Shown: one piece after another, positions 37,422 through 48,910 of the stretch
How positions within the stretch are numbered: position 1 is the first letter of the stretch
Layout: the number at the start of each line of letters is the position of its first letter
Assembly: GCA_963978905.1 (NCBI GenBank)
Contig: OZ022260.1
Location: 49,001,551 to 49,065,550, forward strand
Length of the DNA stretch: 64,000 bases
Reading direction: 5' to 3'
Source: Trichostrongylus colubriformis
Taxonomy: Eukaryota > Nematoda > Chromadorea > Rhabditida > Trichostrongylidae
Notes under the pieces: generated by a model
The model's input: the letters and a program-made list of their open reading frames with translations, nothing else
The model's database searches: none
Told to the model about the DNA's origin: nothing
Program-made: the position numbers and the translations under genes

Positions 37422-37443
37422 GGGGCGGAGCCCTGTATATAAA
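37422..37443 (+). promoter_or_regulatory. nlp-12 core promoter: GC box and TATA box
   Basis: GGGGCGG at 37422-37428 is followed by TATATAAA at 37436-37443, about 30 bp before the start codon at 37472. The 5' leader would therefore be only a few bases if transcription starts at the usual distance from the TATA box. Confidence 0.6.
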
Positions 37444-37471
37444 GGGGCCATCACGCGGTTTCCAGCTTGTC

Positions 37472-40400
37472 ATGATTCACTATCTGCTCCTCTTGGCGTT
37501 GGCCTGCTCGGTCGTAGCCTCAGCAGATGCCCAATCACCCGATACGTTCGACCGACAGGACCGGGACTATCGCCCATTACAGGTATGATGCGTTTTTCTA
37601 CACCTTAGGCTGACCTGAGCATCAAAGTGTTCTCAAAAACCGTTTCAAAGTAGTACTGGGAGGGGGTCCTGTGTTTCCGTGGGACGACTTGCTCTAGATA
37701 CTCTTAAGCTATCTCAGTGTAGAATGCTATCGCTTTCGAAAACAAAGTCCAAGGAGAGCACAATCAGCGGAGTGGAGAGTAATGTACTGCTCGATTCGAG
37801 GTGTCGAATCGGGAATAATTACTTGGGAAGGTCTGTAAATGGGCAAAGAGGCCCTGCTCGTTTTCCTTATTTATTTTGTCAAAAGTTCAACTTTCAAACC
37901 GACATCTCGAACGAAACTCGAAACGTCCTTTTCCTGAGGAGAGACAGAGAGATAAACCGAACACCGTCCCTGGAGTCTTGGAGTGTAATGGAGGAATAGT
38001 AAGCTTCCAAAGAAACAAATTTACTGCTTTGTAGGTGAGTGGAGGAATCACTCATGAGGCCAACAAAAGCTTCTCGACCAATTCCTGATACTCCTTTATG
38101 GTCTTAAGTTTGGCATTTTCGGAGTTTTGCTATTTTTCAACTCTTGGCGTGGAGGATTTCTTCGTGGGATATTGTGAGGAAGAAATCCTTCCTTGACGTG
38201 GTCTTGACAGGCATGCCACTCATGTGCTGGGGTGTGAGACAGGACACTCGCACTGAGTCATCACGCATGGCAGTGGCCTTGTTGGTCTCATTGTGAACTG
38301 ACCGCTCGCTAAGGGGTACCCTTTCGCATGACCTGACCCATTTCGAATGCCATGACGTACATCCTCATAAAACGCACTGAAATGTCTAATATACACGAAT
38401 TGGCATATCATCAGTTCTGTACTGCACTGGAAAGTTACTTACAATAAGCGGCATGTCTATGGTCTCTCATCGGTCCACTTTTGGGAGACTGGAATAATTT
38501 CTGAAGTGTCGAATATCCCATTAGGTCTGTTCCTAAATGGAACTTGATATATAGCAGGATTTCAGAGTGACGTTGTTGTTGAGTGGGTGTTGACAACGAC
38601 AAGAATACTAAACATGTGTTCATCATTTGATGACATCTTCGCATCCCTTAAGAATTGGTCGCATTCGCCCAAACATCCATCGGTCCCACTAGGATTCGAG
38701 TGAAGAGGTCTTCCCGCAACGGTATTTGCTATGTTCCTCATTCTGATTGGGACACAGAACTGCTGTTGTTCGACTCTTGGCGTCATGGAGGAGGAAATGA
38801 GAAGTGGCATAGCGTTCGGTTATATGTCTTGCGTGAATCAATGGGGTGGAACTTGTCGGAGATTATCCCATAACCTTCCAATGGGTGCATCATCAGTTCG
38901 CCAGCACGTTGCTCACATCGAAAGAGGAAAGGAAATTTTATTACCACAAAGGAATGCTTCTGGTAGCTTTGTTCAGCTTTTGACAGGAAAGTAATTTCAT
39001 TGTCCAGCATGCTTGGTTGCACTCTTGAATCCTATTTTCGGCGCTCAACGGGCTTATAACGATTTATCCACACAGTTCTTTTCGTTATCAAGTGGACACA
39101 TTTATGAAGAATATACTTTTCTTCCTCCTTCTGAGCAATAGTTTGTCAACAGTATGTCAAGCAAAGTTGATCCAAACGTCATACGGTTAGCTTGTTAGGC
39201 GATTTTTGTCATTGAGATTTTGTTGTATTGCTCAGATGCCACGACATCCATGTCTTGGATAGGGGAACGGAATGCACCTTTTGCAGTGGCCACCACAGGA
39301 TGACATCATGCATAGTTCCAGTGTGGAGCCTCAGGAGTACAGTAGTACTTGGATTTCCAGTGCACGATGCATTGATTTGCTCAAAGCAGCCAAGAGAATC
39401 CAGACGGAGCTTAGAAATCGTAATCAGCAGCTGGATGAAAGCTGCCAGAAGCATTCCTCTGTGGCAAAGGAAATTTCTTTTTTTTTTGTAGCAGTCGAAT
39501 TTTCAAAGCAGATCGTTTATATATCATTTCCTCTTGAAGATGGTTATCGATATAGACTTGGGCGCGATAATGTCAGTGAATAGAACAACGGCATTGCCTC
39601 ACTGGGGATATGTACCCTAATGTCAGGATGCCGCACGATGGCGAGCGGCGTGCGACACAGTGTGTGCGAGCTATGCGCGTCGCGGTAGTTGGGTCTCAAA
39701 ACGATTACAACGTAATGCTAGGAGTGCGATACGCAGTTGACTTCTAATCGCTTCGGGACCCAACAATTTAGCTCGTCCGCATTGCTTCGCTTGCGACATT
39801 CCGCAGTGCGGCATCCTGACATTAAGGTACACATCCCCTCACTGGTAGTAGGTCACATACGCCCTCGAAATCCGTAGCCATTATCAAGTAGGCCGAGTGC
39901 ACTGCTCACTCCAGGGCGCTCAATCGCCTTACCTCTCAAGATTCACACCCGAGTAAGATGAGGAACTAGAAACGAAATCTTGCGATCTTCTCCATGGGGT
40001 CGATTCAACTGGTTAGCTCTTCTCTTTCCAGCACTCAATTCATTTCCTCGTTTAGTTTTGCATTTCTAGAAACACAAAAGATCGAGAGATTTCACAGAAG
40101 TGGTGTTGTATGCGGTAGAACCTCACCGCGAACTTAGCCTCTTTCCAACGAAAGAATTGAGCAATGTTTTGATTCGCCGCAATGGCCTTGTCGAGGAATT
40201 GGACACTAGTAGATGAGCATGTTGCTATGACAATTAGCTCTGCAAATTCGTAGTTCATGACGTATGCAACACGTGAGGATCAAAAATGCATCTGCGGTGA
40301 CTCTTGAAATGCCCGTGGTGCGCTGCGGGCTTTTTACCCATTTTCAGTTGTTTGAGTATTCCGATTGACGTCATCTCCATTCACTCAAATCAAGCTACAT

Positions 40401-43400
40401 CTTTGGGGTAATCCGTCATCTCAGATCACAGCGCATGCCAATTACCGGTAGAGGAGGTAAAGTGGAAGGCTCACTTAACGCGATGTCGTCGCCCTCAACT
40501 TTATTGCATCTTTGAAAAACCAACCTGAGTCCTTTTGTTCCTTTTTACGACAAGAGCGTAAGCTTCTGAATGCTCATTTCAGCGCGTCAAATAATCAAAT
40601 AATATTATATGAATTCTGATGAAGTGTTACTTGTGATACTTGCAATGTGATCAAACAGGCTACAAAAAAGTAGCGCAATTCCAACATGGTAACTATCTGT
40701 GTTTCCAGGGTGTTCATTGTGTGGGCAGAAGGCATATCGCAAGTTATCCTTTTGTGCCTGAGAAAAGCTATGCTGCGTGATCATTGATGAACTTTTCGCA
40801 GGCTGCGCGTGGCGTCCCTCGCAGCAGAAAATCACAGAGCAGAATAATTGGGTTAGACGTCGTAAAAAAGAAGCCACTACAGTTTCATTGCTCAGTGATC
40901 AAAGAAGGGGAAAATTTTCATATAACAAAGGTAACCGCATTTCATTCGGCCAAGATTTATGGATTCCTGAACTCATCGTTCTCAGTTCTTTTTTTTCCAA
41001 ATTCCGACAAATTTAGCAACAGATAGGATTTGTCGTCATTTCAGTTTCATTGGTCATAGCGGATTACGGTGGAGTGGCAGTGTTTTCGAGTTTATTCACT
41101 GGGCAGCTGCTCCCCAGTCTTTCACGGAGAGGTGGCTCAGCCGGTTTCATTTGATTGGAATGCGCCAGTGTCGGGTTATAAAACGCATGGCTGGACAAAC
41201 TATGCCAATCGGCAATTTAGGCACACTTTACATCAGAAATGCCCAGCAGGGATGAGTGGTGAAAAAAAAAGAGAAAAAAGTTTTCTAGCTTGGGTTTTCT
41301 CAATCAATAGGAAAGGACTGATGAATGACCACAATAACAGCTTTCGCGCATGCACAGATGGAATCTTGCCGGAGCCATGCTAGCTCCTACTTGGGTTCGA
41401 GCTGATTTGAAGATAGCGTAAGGTGTAATTTCATTAGTTTAAGAAATAATCACGGAATATGGAAGTTGAGTTAATAAGTTGTGTGGTGGTAGGGAAAGAA
41501 CGGGGTAAAACGGTCAAAAACCCGATGAGAACTCCACCATCTGCCTCCTATCCTCTCGGCCCCTCTGTGTCATTAGCCAATGAAGTAAAAATGCAGACGG
41601 CGAGGGGTTAAGTCAGTCACTGGCAAACGGCGGTCCCACTGATGCGTAGCAGCTTGACTGCATTACTGCGGAATCTCGGTTGAGTCCCTGAGATGCGCTT
41701 TTAGGTTGGCAGTTTCACGGCAGATAATTAGTTCTTCTGGACTGGTATGTTAGTTTACTATGACCAGTCCTAAGCCGTTATTTTCTGCTCACCCCTAGCG
41801 ATGCACCCTCTTGGAAAATGCTGTCGTTTCTGGACAGGCCGGTTTATGGCCAGTAGCACCTGTGCTCTACTGTACTGTTTTCAAGTTGCGAATTGTTAAG
41901 AATACACCAATGTCATCTTCTCTTTAACCTGTCAAAGACATAGAGGGTCCAGCAAGCAACGTCCAGCTCCTTTGAACGACAAAGCCGTCTAGCAGTGCGA
42001 GCCCACACTTTAGACGTTGTCGAGACCACACGCGATCGTAAAAAGCCAAACATGTTATCTGCAATAAACCCAAAATACTTGGAAATATCTGGTATAATAA
42101 AGGCCCTCATAAAACAGCGTGAGCAAGCCTTGGGAGGGAACCCTTGTTAAGATCAAGAAAGTGCCTGAAAGCAGCCCAATTTCCTGAGAACTCATAATCC
42201 AGTGTTTTCAGCTAGTGGCACAATAGGCAGAACGTTCAGAGGAGGTGCAGTATTAATTCTTCTCATACGTGTGGTGGCTCGGAGGGGGTTTCTGGTTTAC
42301 AAGCATAAGCGACAATCGCCCACAATGTGCATAGGATACAGAATTCCACGTTGCTCATCCCCTACTTGAGATGCGCCACACCCATTTTCTTTCTTTCAGA
42401 ATCGTGGTAGCATCTAAAAGCCGAACGTTTTCGCCTATTTAATGAAATAAGGTATCCAGTGGTCAGTTTTCTTCTCACAGGCTAATTTGATCGTAGTTTG
42501 CCAGGCTTAGTTTAGTCTGAGCGTGCTTTCATTCGAGATTTGATCCCCGGAACAGCAGCAGGATGGGCCCTCTGTCACTATAGAACCCTGGCCTCTAATA
42601 CGTGGTGAAGCGCTATCTCATATGAAGCATGACATAATTCGTATGAAATCCGGTAAATTTTTACAAGACCGTTCACTATTGGGTGGACTGCCGTTACAGG
42701 TCGGTTTGGAATGTTTTACTCACCATCTCCTTACAAACACATATAATGCACTTGAAGTACCATAGTTACACCTGCAAGAGATAAGGATGGAGGTATAACC
42801 TACATCGGTTTTTTTCTGAAATGGGCCACGTATTCAAGACCTTAAAGGAAACGTTCACAGAAATTCCAATTCTTTCCAAAATCGATAGGTACAATATAAG
42901 GGCAGAAACACGAAGAGAACAGAAAAGTTTCTTTTATCCGAAGTAGAAATCGAAAAAGTGGAGAAGAGCAATCCATTAGAACTCCGGCCGAGTAACACTG
43001 GAATATTTGAACATTTGAGCAGTTGTCGGTAGTGAAAACGCAGCTCGAGATTTTGAATTTGCTTCCCACCCTGCGTCCCTGTCCACATGACCGTCCCCCC
43101 TTTGGTCATGGAGCTCTCGCGACCGCACCTCCCCGGGCACTCTTCCTCGTTGGACGTTACTTTGACGAGGCAGTATCTAAGCCGGATTCCAATTTTTTGT
43201 GTGAAATTTTGCACACGGCCTCTAGTGAGCAAATACAACACAAATGTATGGACAGCAGAAGAAGTTGACTCTCAGGGGACGATTCTGTTAAAAATCATAG
43301 AAGAAAGAGTGGTTATTCGTCTAATTACGAAGGTCAGCGTTTTTGATGTTTTCCAGCTTCTTAGTGGTATGCTTCTTACTTCAGTTTACAAGAGTCAATA

Positions 43401-44736
43401 TCAAAATGTTTGAAATTTATTTATTTCTGAATGTAATTTACCTACTCGAAGGCACACCACGCGATAATCAGATTAGCGGTTTGCTTTATCTTTGCGTACA
43501 GTGCATTCCTCACGATGTTGTCCCTGCTCGAACACAACCCCACCAATCAAATCACACCTGACCTTAAACGAACACTTTGCAATGTAGAAGCTGCTTTCAT
43601 CATCGAAATGACTGTTACACCGAATTATCTTCTCTTATTGTCAATTTCCTTCTCCACGTGTGCACCACGTAAGAATTTGCTCATCTAAGACTGGGCGTGA
43701 TTTGATTGGGTGGGCGTGGCTCGGTTGTGTTACAGGGGGCACCACACCGTGAGGATGCACCGTGGTGTGCCTTTAATTCAATGTGCCATTGATACTGGTG
43801 AACGGACCAATTTGAAACTGGACACCATTTAGGTGAAAACACGGCAGTTCACTATCGAGAACACCTAGATTAATCAGATAATGACGGTGTAAAGGTGATA
43901 AGATACTTACGATGCTGAATTCCTAAGGAAGCGCCATGCATTCGGCTTCATCTCGAACGTGGTAGCATATTAAGGGGGTGTCCTTTGCCAAAATTTATGT
44001 TTTTGTTTCTTATTGAAATGATCTCTCAGATTCAGCACCAAGCACATGGCCTGGTTTGGAGCCGATTACAAAGTAGCCATTGCTCGGCGAATCTTGGCAT
44101 AGTGCCAAGCTATTCGAATTTCAAATACGAACCCGTGGGGTCTCGCCACAATCATCACACTTAATGTGGTTGCGTCGAGCGTTTATTATACAAGCAAAGC
44201 ACGTCACCGGAGTGCCGCCATAGTTGGCGGCGGACACATGATTCTGACGCCGTCACGCCGCTGTCGGCGTCAAATTGCTGCCGTCGCCATCGGCATCGGT
44301 GTTGGTGCGCAAAGAATGAACGCGACCTAACTGCTCAGTTATTTTTCATGCTTCCCCATGTATACCCTGAACTGTTTCAGTTTCACGCTTCAAGTGTAAA
44401 GAGACAGTTAAGTTTTCACCACTATTATCGTTAAAAGCAGTGGGCACGCAAAGCAGATAGGTGGAGTAACGGCACACCTTAGAGTCAAAAATGTTCGCAT
44501 GGGAGAAAGAGCTGGAGGGAGAATCATCAGGGGTGGGGGCACACAGCCTCCGTCACTCGACCCCGATCAGTGTGCCTATTGCCATTGAACTAAAGCGTCA
44601 CTTACGCGAAATTTGTTTTCAGTTCGGTAAACGAGACGGATATCGACCTTTACAATTCGGCAAGCGGGATTATCGGCCGTTACAATTTGGCAAGAGATCA
44701 CCACTGCTTAGCACATATCTGGTGCCTGCTTTGTGA
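37472..44736 (+). CDS. nlp-12: NLP-12 neuropeptide precursor (CCK/sulfakinin-like)
   Basis: Two exons, 37472-37582 and 44623-44736, joined in phase 0, encode 74 residues. Residues 1 to about 20 (MIHYLLLLALACSVVASADA) form a signal peptide. The precursor holds three amidated peptides: DYRPLQF, DGYRPLQF and DYRPLQF, each followed by Gly (amide donor) and Lys-Arg (cleavage site). It ends in a 14-residue tail without a further repeat. C. elegans NLP-12 yields the same DYRPLQFamide and DGYRPLQFamide; these act through CCK-like receptors in locomotion and feeding circuits (known from that species). The first peptide is cut by the intron between Gln and Phe and is preceded by Arg-Asp-Arg rather than Lys-Arg. 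The splice acceptor is atttgttttcag. The 7.0-kb intron is filled with repeats. Confidence 0.94.
38942..39478. repeat. Inverted duplication in the nlp-12 intron
   Basis: A block near 38942-38998 (ccacaaaggaatgcttctgg) reappears in reverse complement at about 39415-39478 (ccagaagcattcctctgtgg). Translations of both copies, read on opposite strands, share a QKHS core, which may be chance or a trace of an old coding origin. No terminal repeats were found. Confidence 0.6.
39604..39838. repeat. 235-bp foldback element with 5-bp target duplication, family D
   Basis: The arms are ggggatatgtaccctaatgt and ccctaatgtcaggatgccgc on the left, with gcggcatcctgacattaagg and ggtacacatcccc on the right. TCACT flanks both sides (39599-39603 and 39839-39843), a candidate target-site duplication. 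An inner pair, gttgggtc and gacccaac, bounds a second hairpin. It lies in the nlp-12 intron. Confidence 0.88.
42838..43290. repeat. Foldback family C, copy 3 (degraded)
   Basis: The left edge ccttaaaggaaacgttcac and the right stretch (43180-43260) with gtgtgaaattttgcac, gcctctagtgagcaaataca and caacacaaatgtatgg match the copy at 640-1113. The middle is diverged. Located in the nlp-12 intron. Confidence 0.6.
44236..44331. repeat. Foldback family A, partial copy
   Basis: The right half carries cggtgttggtgcgcaaagaa followed by tgaacgcgacctaa, clearly the family A right end. The left arm keeps only gacgccgtcacgccg, so the outer left end is lost. It lies about 290 bp before nlp-12 exon 2. Confidence 0.7.
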
Positions 44737-44959
44737 TGATGCCCTTCTGAGGTCCTAGTGGCCCGTCGCTACACGTGTGTGATGATTCCTTCCATATGAT
44801 TTGTATCCAAGGATTTCATAGTTTCTCTTCGTAGCCCCCCATTTTTGGGGCAGAGGCATCCCGCTTACTCCTCTTTCCTCCAAGTCACATCCTCCTCGCA
44901 CCATCTTCTCTTACGCCGACTCTTCGTGTCTCATACTTGTCTTCATCGATGCGATTGCC

Positions 44960-44965
44960 AATAAA
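44960..44965 (+). terminator. Candidate polyadenylation signal for nlp-12
   Basis: AATAAA 223 bp after the nlp-12 stop codon, followed by a GT-rich stretch (ggtgttgtt). Confidence 0.5.
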
Positions 44966-45242
44966 GGTGTTGTTAGCAGATATTGACAGTGTTTGTAACC
45001 TATCTCCTACTTCATTGCAGAATATTTGCAAATAAGTGCACAGGAATCGAGTACAGAAAAAAGCATTTATCATTCGAAGGAAGCGTTGATAGTGTACAAA
45101 TTCCCTCGCTCTCAGCGATTACAACGATTTTAAAACTAGACCACCCTGTCCATGACAGAACATTACTTTCGGTAGAACACAGAATACCCATGATAGCTGG
45201 CGACCGACTCCCTCGCTCAAAGCACACCTCGTGATAAGTTGT

Positions 45243-45410
45243 AAGGCCGCGTTCATACTCTGCGGCGCCGGCTTCGGGGCGTGGCCGCGTGTCTCTGCGT
45301 CTACGCCTATGCCACCCTGCCTCGTTGCCTGCGTCGCGTATGCATCTCCCGTGCCACCCTGCCTCGTTGGTGTTAACCGCCCTGCCGGGGCTGAGTATGA
45401 ACGATGCGCA
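45243..45410. repeat. Foldback family A, long-loop subtype copy 1
   Basis: The ends taaggccgcgttcatactct and gctgagtatgaacga are inverted copies. The interior has gtctctgcgtctacgcctat and gccaccctgcctcgtt, the latter present twice. The same interior order is found at 46803-46977, so these two are closest relatives. Confidence 0.75.
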
Positions 45411-45639
45411 AGCGTTATCGCGCCTCTGTAAAGAGAGGTTCTGATTCACTCACCAGAGACGGAAAAACGAACAAAAAGGCCCAGGAACACTAAGAATGAG
45501 GACTCTTGAACACAGTTCTCCACGAGAATTATTATTACGAAGCACTATCAAGAAGACTTTGCTTTCGAGTAGTAAAGTTTACGAACTGGTGATATTTCCA
45601 AGTTTCCGAGATGGCTACTATTCTACCACTGAACTTAGT

Positions 45640-46655
45640 TACATATAGAGTACGCTAAGGATGAAGCTTTTTTTAAGTGAACGAGTATTGGTAACCAGAC
45701 AAGAAATAACGCACCGAGGAGGAGCCAGTTGTTTTGCGACATTTTAGAAGCAATAACGTTCATAGGAGATACGGTCCTTGATGAATCAATAACGGGTAAA
45801 CTCAAAGGAAAATTACCAACAGGATTTTTTCCCTTCATGCGTAGAGTCCTGAGGCGTTCCTCCCAGCCTTCGAGAGGGATTTCAACCTTAGTGTCCAAGC
45901 AAGATGTTCGCGTTTGAAGTAAGTGTTTGAAAGAGCAACCTCAATGAGACGAGGATAACGATCATTAGGTTTGCCAAGCCTATAAGACGTAATGGCCAAA
46001 CAGTCAACCGACACAAAGCCGAACAACTTCTTAACACATTCGAGATCACGAAAGGTTAGAGATAGAGAGGAGGCACCCTTACTTTCTTCTTTACCAGATA
46101 CAACAACTGAACCTAAACGTTCCCTTTCTTCACAGCACTGGAACGACGAAATATTTCTATAGAATCAATATCGTGCTTAGCAGAAGGAGAATTTTGTTTA
46201 CAGTTAGCAATACATTGTTTTAGCACCTGAATTTCTTTCATCAAGTGATTTTTTTTTTCAGCAGAACTAAGGCGTTCTTCTAGTTTCCTATTCTCCTTGA
46301 GCAAGCGATCAACAAAAGTCACTTTCTCCGATAAGTGTCCCAGAACGGTTTTTAGATGCGCATGGAGCTGATAATCATTGACAAGCAGATCCACAGCAGA
46401 ACGAAGAGCGCTTCCGTCAGAGACCGGAGATTCAATACAGTTACGTTTTACACCGTATGTAAAAGAAGAGCGAAGCCTGCTCTAAGTTCACTTCAAGACA
46501 ATGAAGTTCGTCAGATTTCTCAGCGTCTCCAAGCCCTAAACAAAGAGGGCAACCGCTCACGAACCGCGTCAGACATTGATGTGTCTGACAAAGTAACTTG
46601 GAAGATAAGGGCCGCTGCAGAAAAAGCTCGGTTCGCCAGTCTGCGCGGCACAATA
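45640..46655 (-). pseudogene. Degraded retrotransposon first-ORF-like sequence
   Basis: Read right to left on the minus strand, there is a short Cys/His-containing stretch (SGCPLCLGLGDAEKSDELHC, about 46500-46560). A coiled-coil-like segment rich in Leu/Lys/Glu (46120-46390) follows, and then PRLIEVALSNTYFKREHL (about 45900-45980). The last pattern recalls the nucleic-acid-binding ORF1 proteins of nematode non-LTR elements. Frames change at about 46100 and 45890 and stops intervene, so it is not a working gene. No reverse transcriptase is attached. Family assignment is inference. Confidence 0.45.
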
Positions 46656-46802
46656 CAGATTTTGATCTCTAGAGCACCAGTGAATTTCCAAAGTATTGCT
46701 GGCAGTCGAATGATTCAGCTTGGTATCCCATGAAGCTACAAATTATTGTCAACACAATGTAGTTTCCCCTTATGAAGCCGGTCACTCTTTGAAGAAGGGT
46801 TG

Positions 46803-46977
46803 CAGTCCGCGTTCATACTTTGTGGTGCCGTCGGCAGATTGCGGCTGGTGTCTCTGCGTCTTCGTCTATGCCAATCTGCCATGTCGCCAGCGTCGTTCTA
46901 AACGTCCCTCGTGCCACACTGCCTTGCTGCCTGTGAACGCAGCTACGCCCTGCCGGCGTTGAGTATGAACGCAGCTG
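46803..46977. repeat. Foldback family A, long-loop subtype copy 2
   Basis: tccgcgttcatactttgtgg at the left and gcgttgagtatgaacgcagc at the right are inverted copies. The interior shares gtctctgcgtcttcgtctat with the copy at 45243-45410. Confidence 0.75.
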
Positions 46978-47492
46978 TACTGACATTGTGACAACGAAAA
47001 GTCAAAAGTCGTCTCTACAGTCGATGGCAGATTACAGGGCATAACAATACGGTGTTGCGCGAAAAAGTGACTTGACCCAGCGCAACTGCACCAGATTTTC
47101 GGATGCCTTACAACGAGACGTCGAGACTGACGTTATCACCATTACTTGTCACTCAATATCATACTCACTACAGAGCCTCATTCCTTACCTCTGGGTTTTA
47201 AGCCCCAATCGTTTGTCCATTTATTCATCAACTTATTATATCGATGTGGTTATGGCTTCAGACTTATTACTCTAATCTTCACTCCATAGAACTCGCCTAT
47301 CATATAAATGTACTTTTCAGGAATACCTCACATTTATCTGGTAGATCTCGGCTCCTTGATAATTGTATCTTTTAAGGGTGGATGACCCACATATTCATTG
47401 ATGCATATGTGGTGCTCTTCGTAGATTGATATCCAATATTTCGCTTATTAGGATAAATGTTTGATTTCCAAGTTTGAGGACCTCTTCACGCA

Positions 47493-47694
47493 TGGCACCG
47501 CGGCATTCGCAAGCGAAGCAATGCGCACGAGCTGAAGGCGCCATGTTGTTGGGTCCCGAAGCGATCAAGTCAACTGCGTATTGCGCCTCAAGCATTACCG
47601 TGTAATCGTTCTAAAACCCAACAACCGCAACGCGCACACTGCGTCGCACACGGCTCGTTGTCGTGCGAAATCCTAACATAAGGGCACACACCCG
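47493..47694. repeat. Foldback family D, copy 2, opposite orientation
   Basis: It contains gttgggtcccgaagcgatca, agtcaactgcgtattgcgcc, aaaacccaacaaccgcaacg and cctaacataagggcacacac, matching the complement of the 39.6 kb element. The left end is eroded and no target duplication is visible. Confidence 0.7.
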
Positions 47695-48910
47695 TGGTGC
47701 AGACTCCGACACTGCAGAGTCACAAAGCTTCAGGCGGATAACTCGTTCGTCATAGTTGGTGGTCTAACAAATCCCTGCCACCGGATATGTAACGGGTCCA
47801 GGCGGCATTGTTCGGAGTTGATGTTTCACGAACGGGTGAAATAGAATGCATACGTACCGAGTGAATGATTAGGTAAAAAAGTGTACAGTCTACCAAATGA
47901 TATCCTCTTCGCCTCCTTTTCGTGTATGGAATGGAGCGAACACCACCAGCACGTATGCGAGCCTTTCCTCCTTTTCGGCTCTTCCCAGTACCCAGGGAGA
48001 GTGTCAGACTTCCGCATGTGAAGTCAACTCATTACAAAAGCGTGAGCCAAGTGCCAAATTTGCGTACGCTGAGCTCAGCTCAAGCAATTAAATGGAATGA
48101 CAGAGAATGGTGATCGTATCCTGGATCAAAACACATATCGCTGCCGCACATTTTACCGAGTGGTTTACAAAAATAGTGATACCTAAATGTTCCAGAGAAG
48201 AGTAGTTGGTTGAAGCTGAGACCTACGTTATCTATAAATAAGCCTTTGTAACAGTTTGCTTTGTGACCGGATATCTATCTTTCGTAGCTAACCTGCATGT
48301 GACCGTTCAACCGATAACTATCGGGAAAAAACAGGATATTATTTACTTTCGCAAACAGCCTCTCAAAACCTAATGATGGGAGTAAACAATTACAAAAACA
48401 AACTATAGTTAACGATAAATTCTTTATCATTCGATGAAAATGCATTTTAAACGCAACTGGTTGGCACTTGAGCTGTCGATTGATGAGCAGGGAAAATAAG
48501 GAGCGAAACCGTCGTCACAATAAGAAACCACTCGGATAAGGGAGGTATACACGTGATAAGTATTGAAAGAGAAATTATTTAGGTTGAGTATCAAAGCTGC
48601 CCAAAATCTAGTAAAACGAGTAATTGACTAACAATGCTTACGGCAGCACAGGCACTCATATTTAACCAGAAAATGCATAAAAAAGCGGCAAGTACATAGT
48701 CAGGTAAGAGCAAGCGTTTTTTAGGCAAGCGATTGAGGCATGCAAATACAACAGCTAAACTTTTCTGGATTAACCTAATTACTTAGTTTATATTTAAGAC
48801 ACAGAACAACATCACTAGAAGTAACATTCAACAGAGATCTACTGGAAGGGACAACTAACGACGGGGGAAGAACTGCGTTATTTGGACTTCACCCTCACGC
48901 TATGGACTAC
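47695..48910. other. Downstream flank of Axin
   Basis: No exon found. This stretch should include the Axin 3' UTR at its right end; I saw no clear AATAAA on the minus strand close to the stop codon. Confidence 0.45.
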
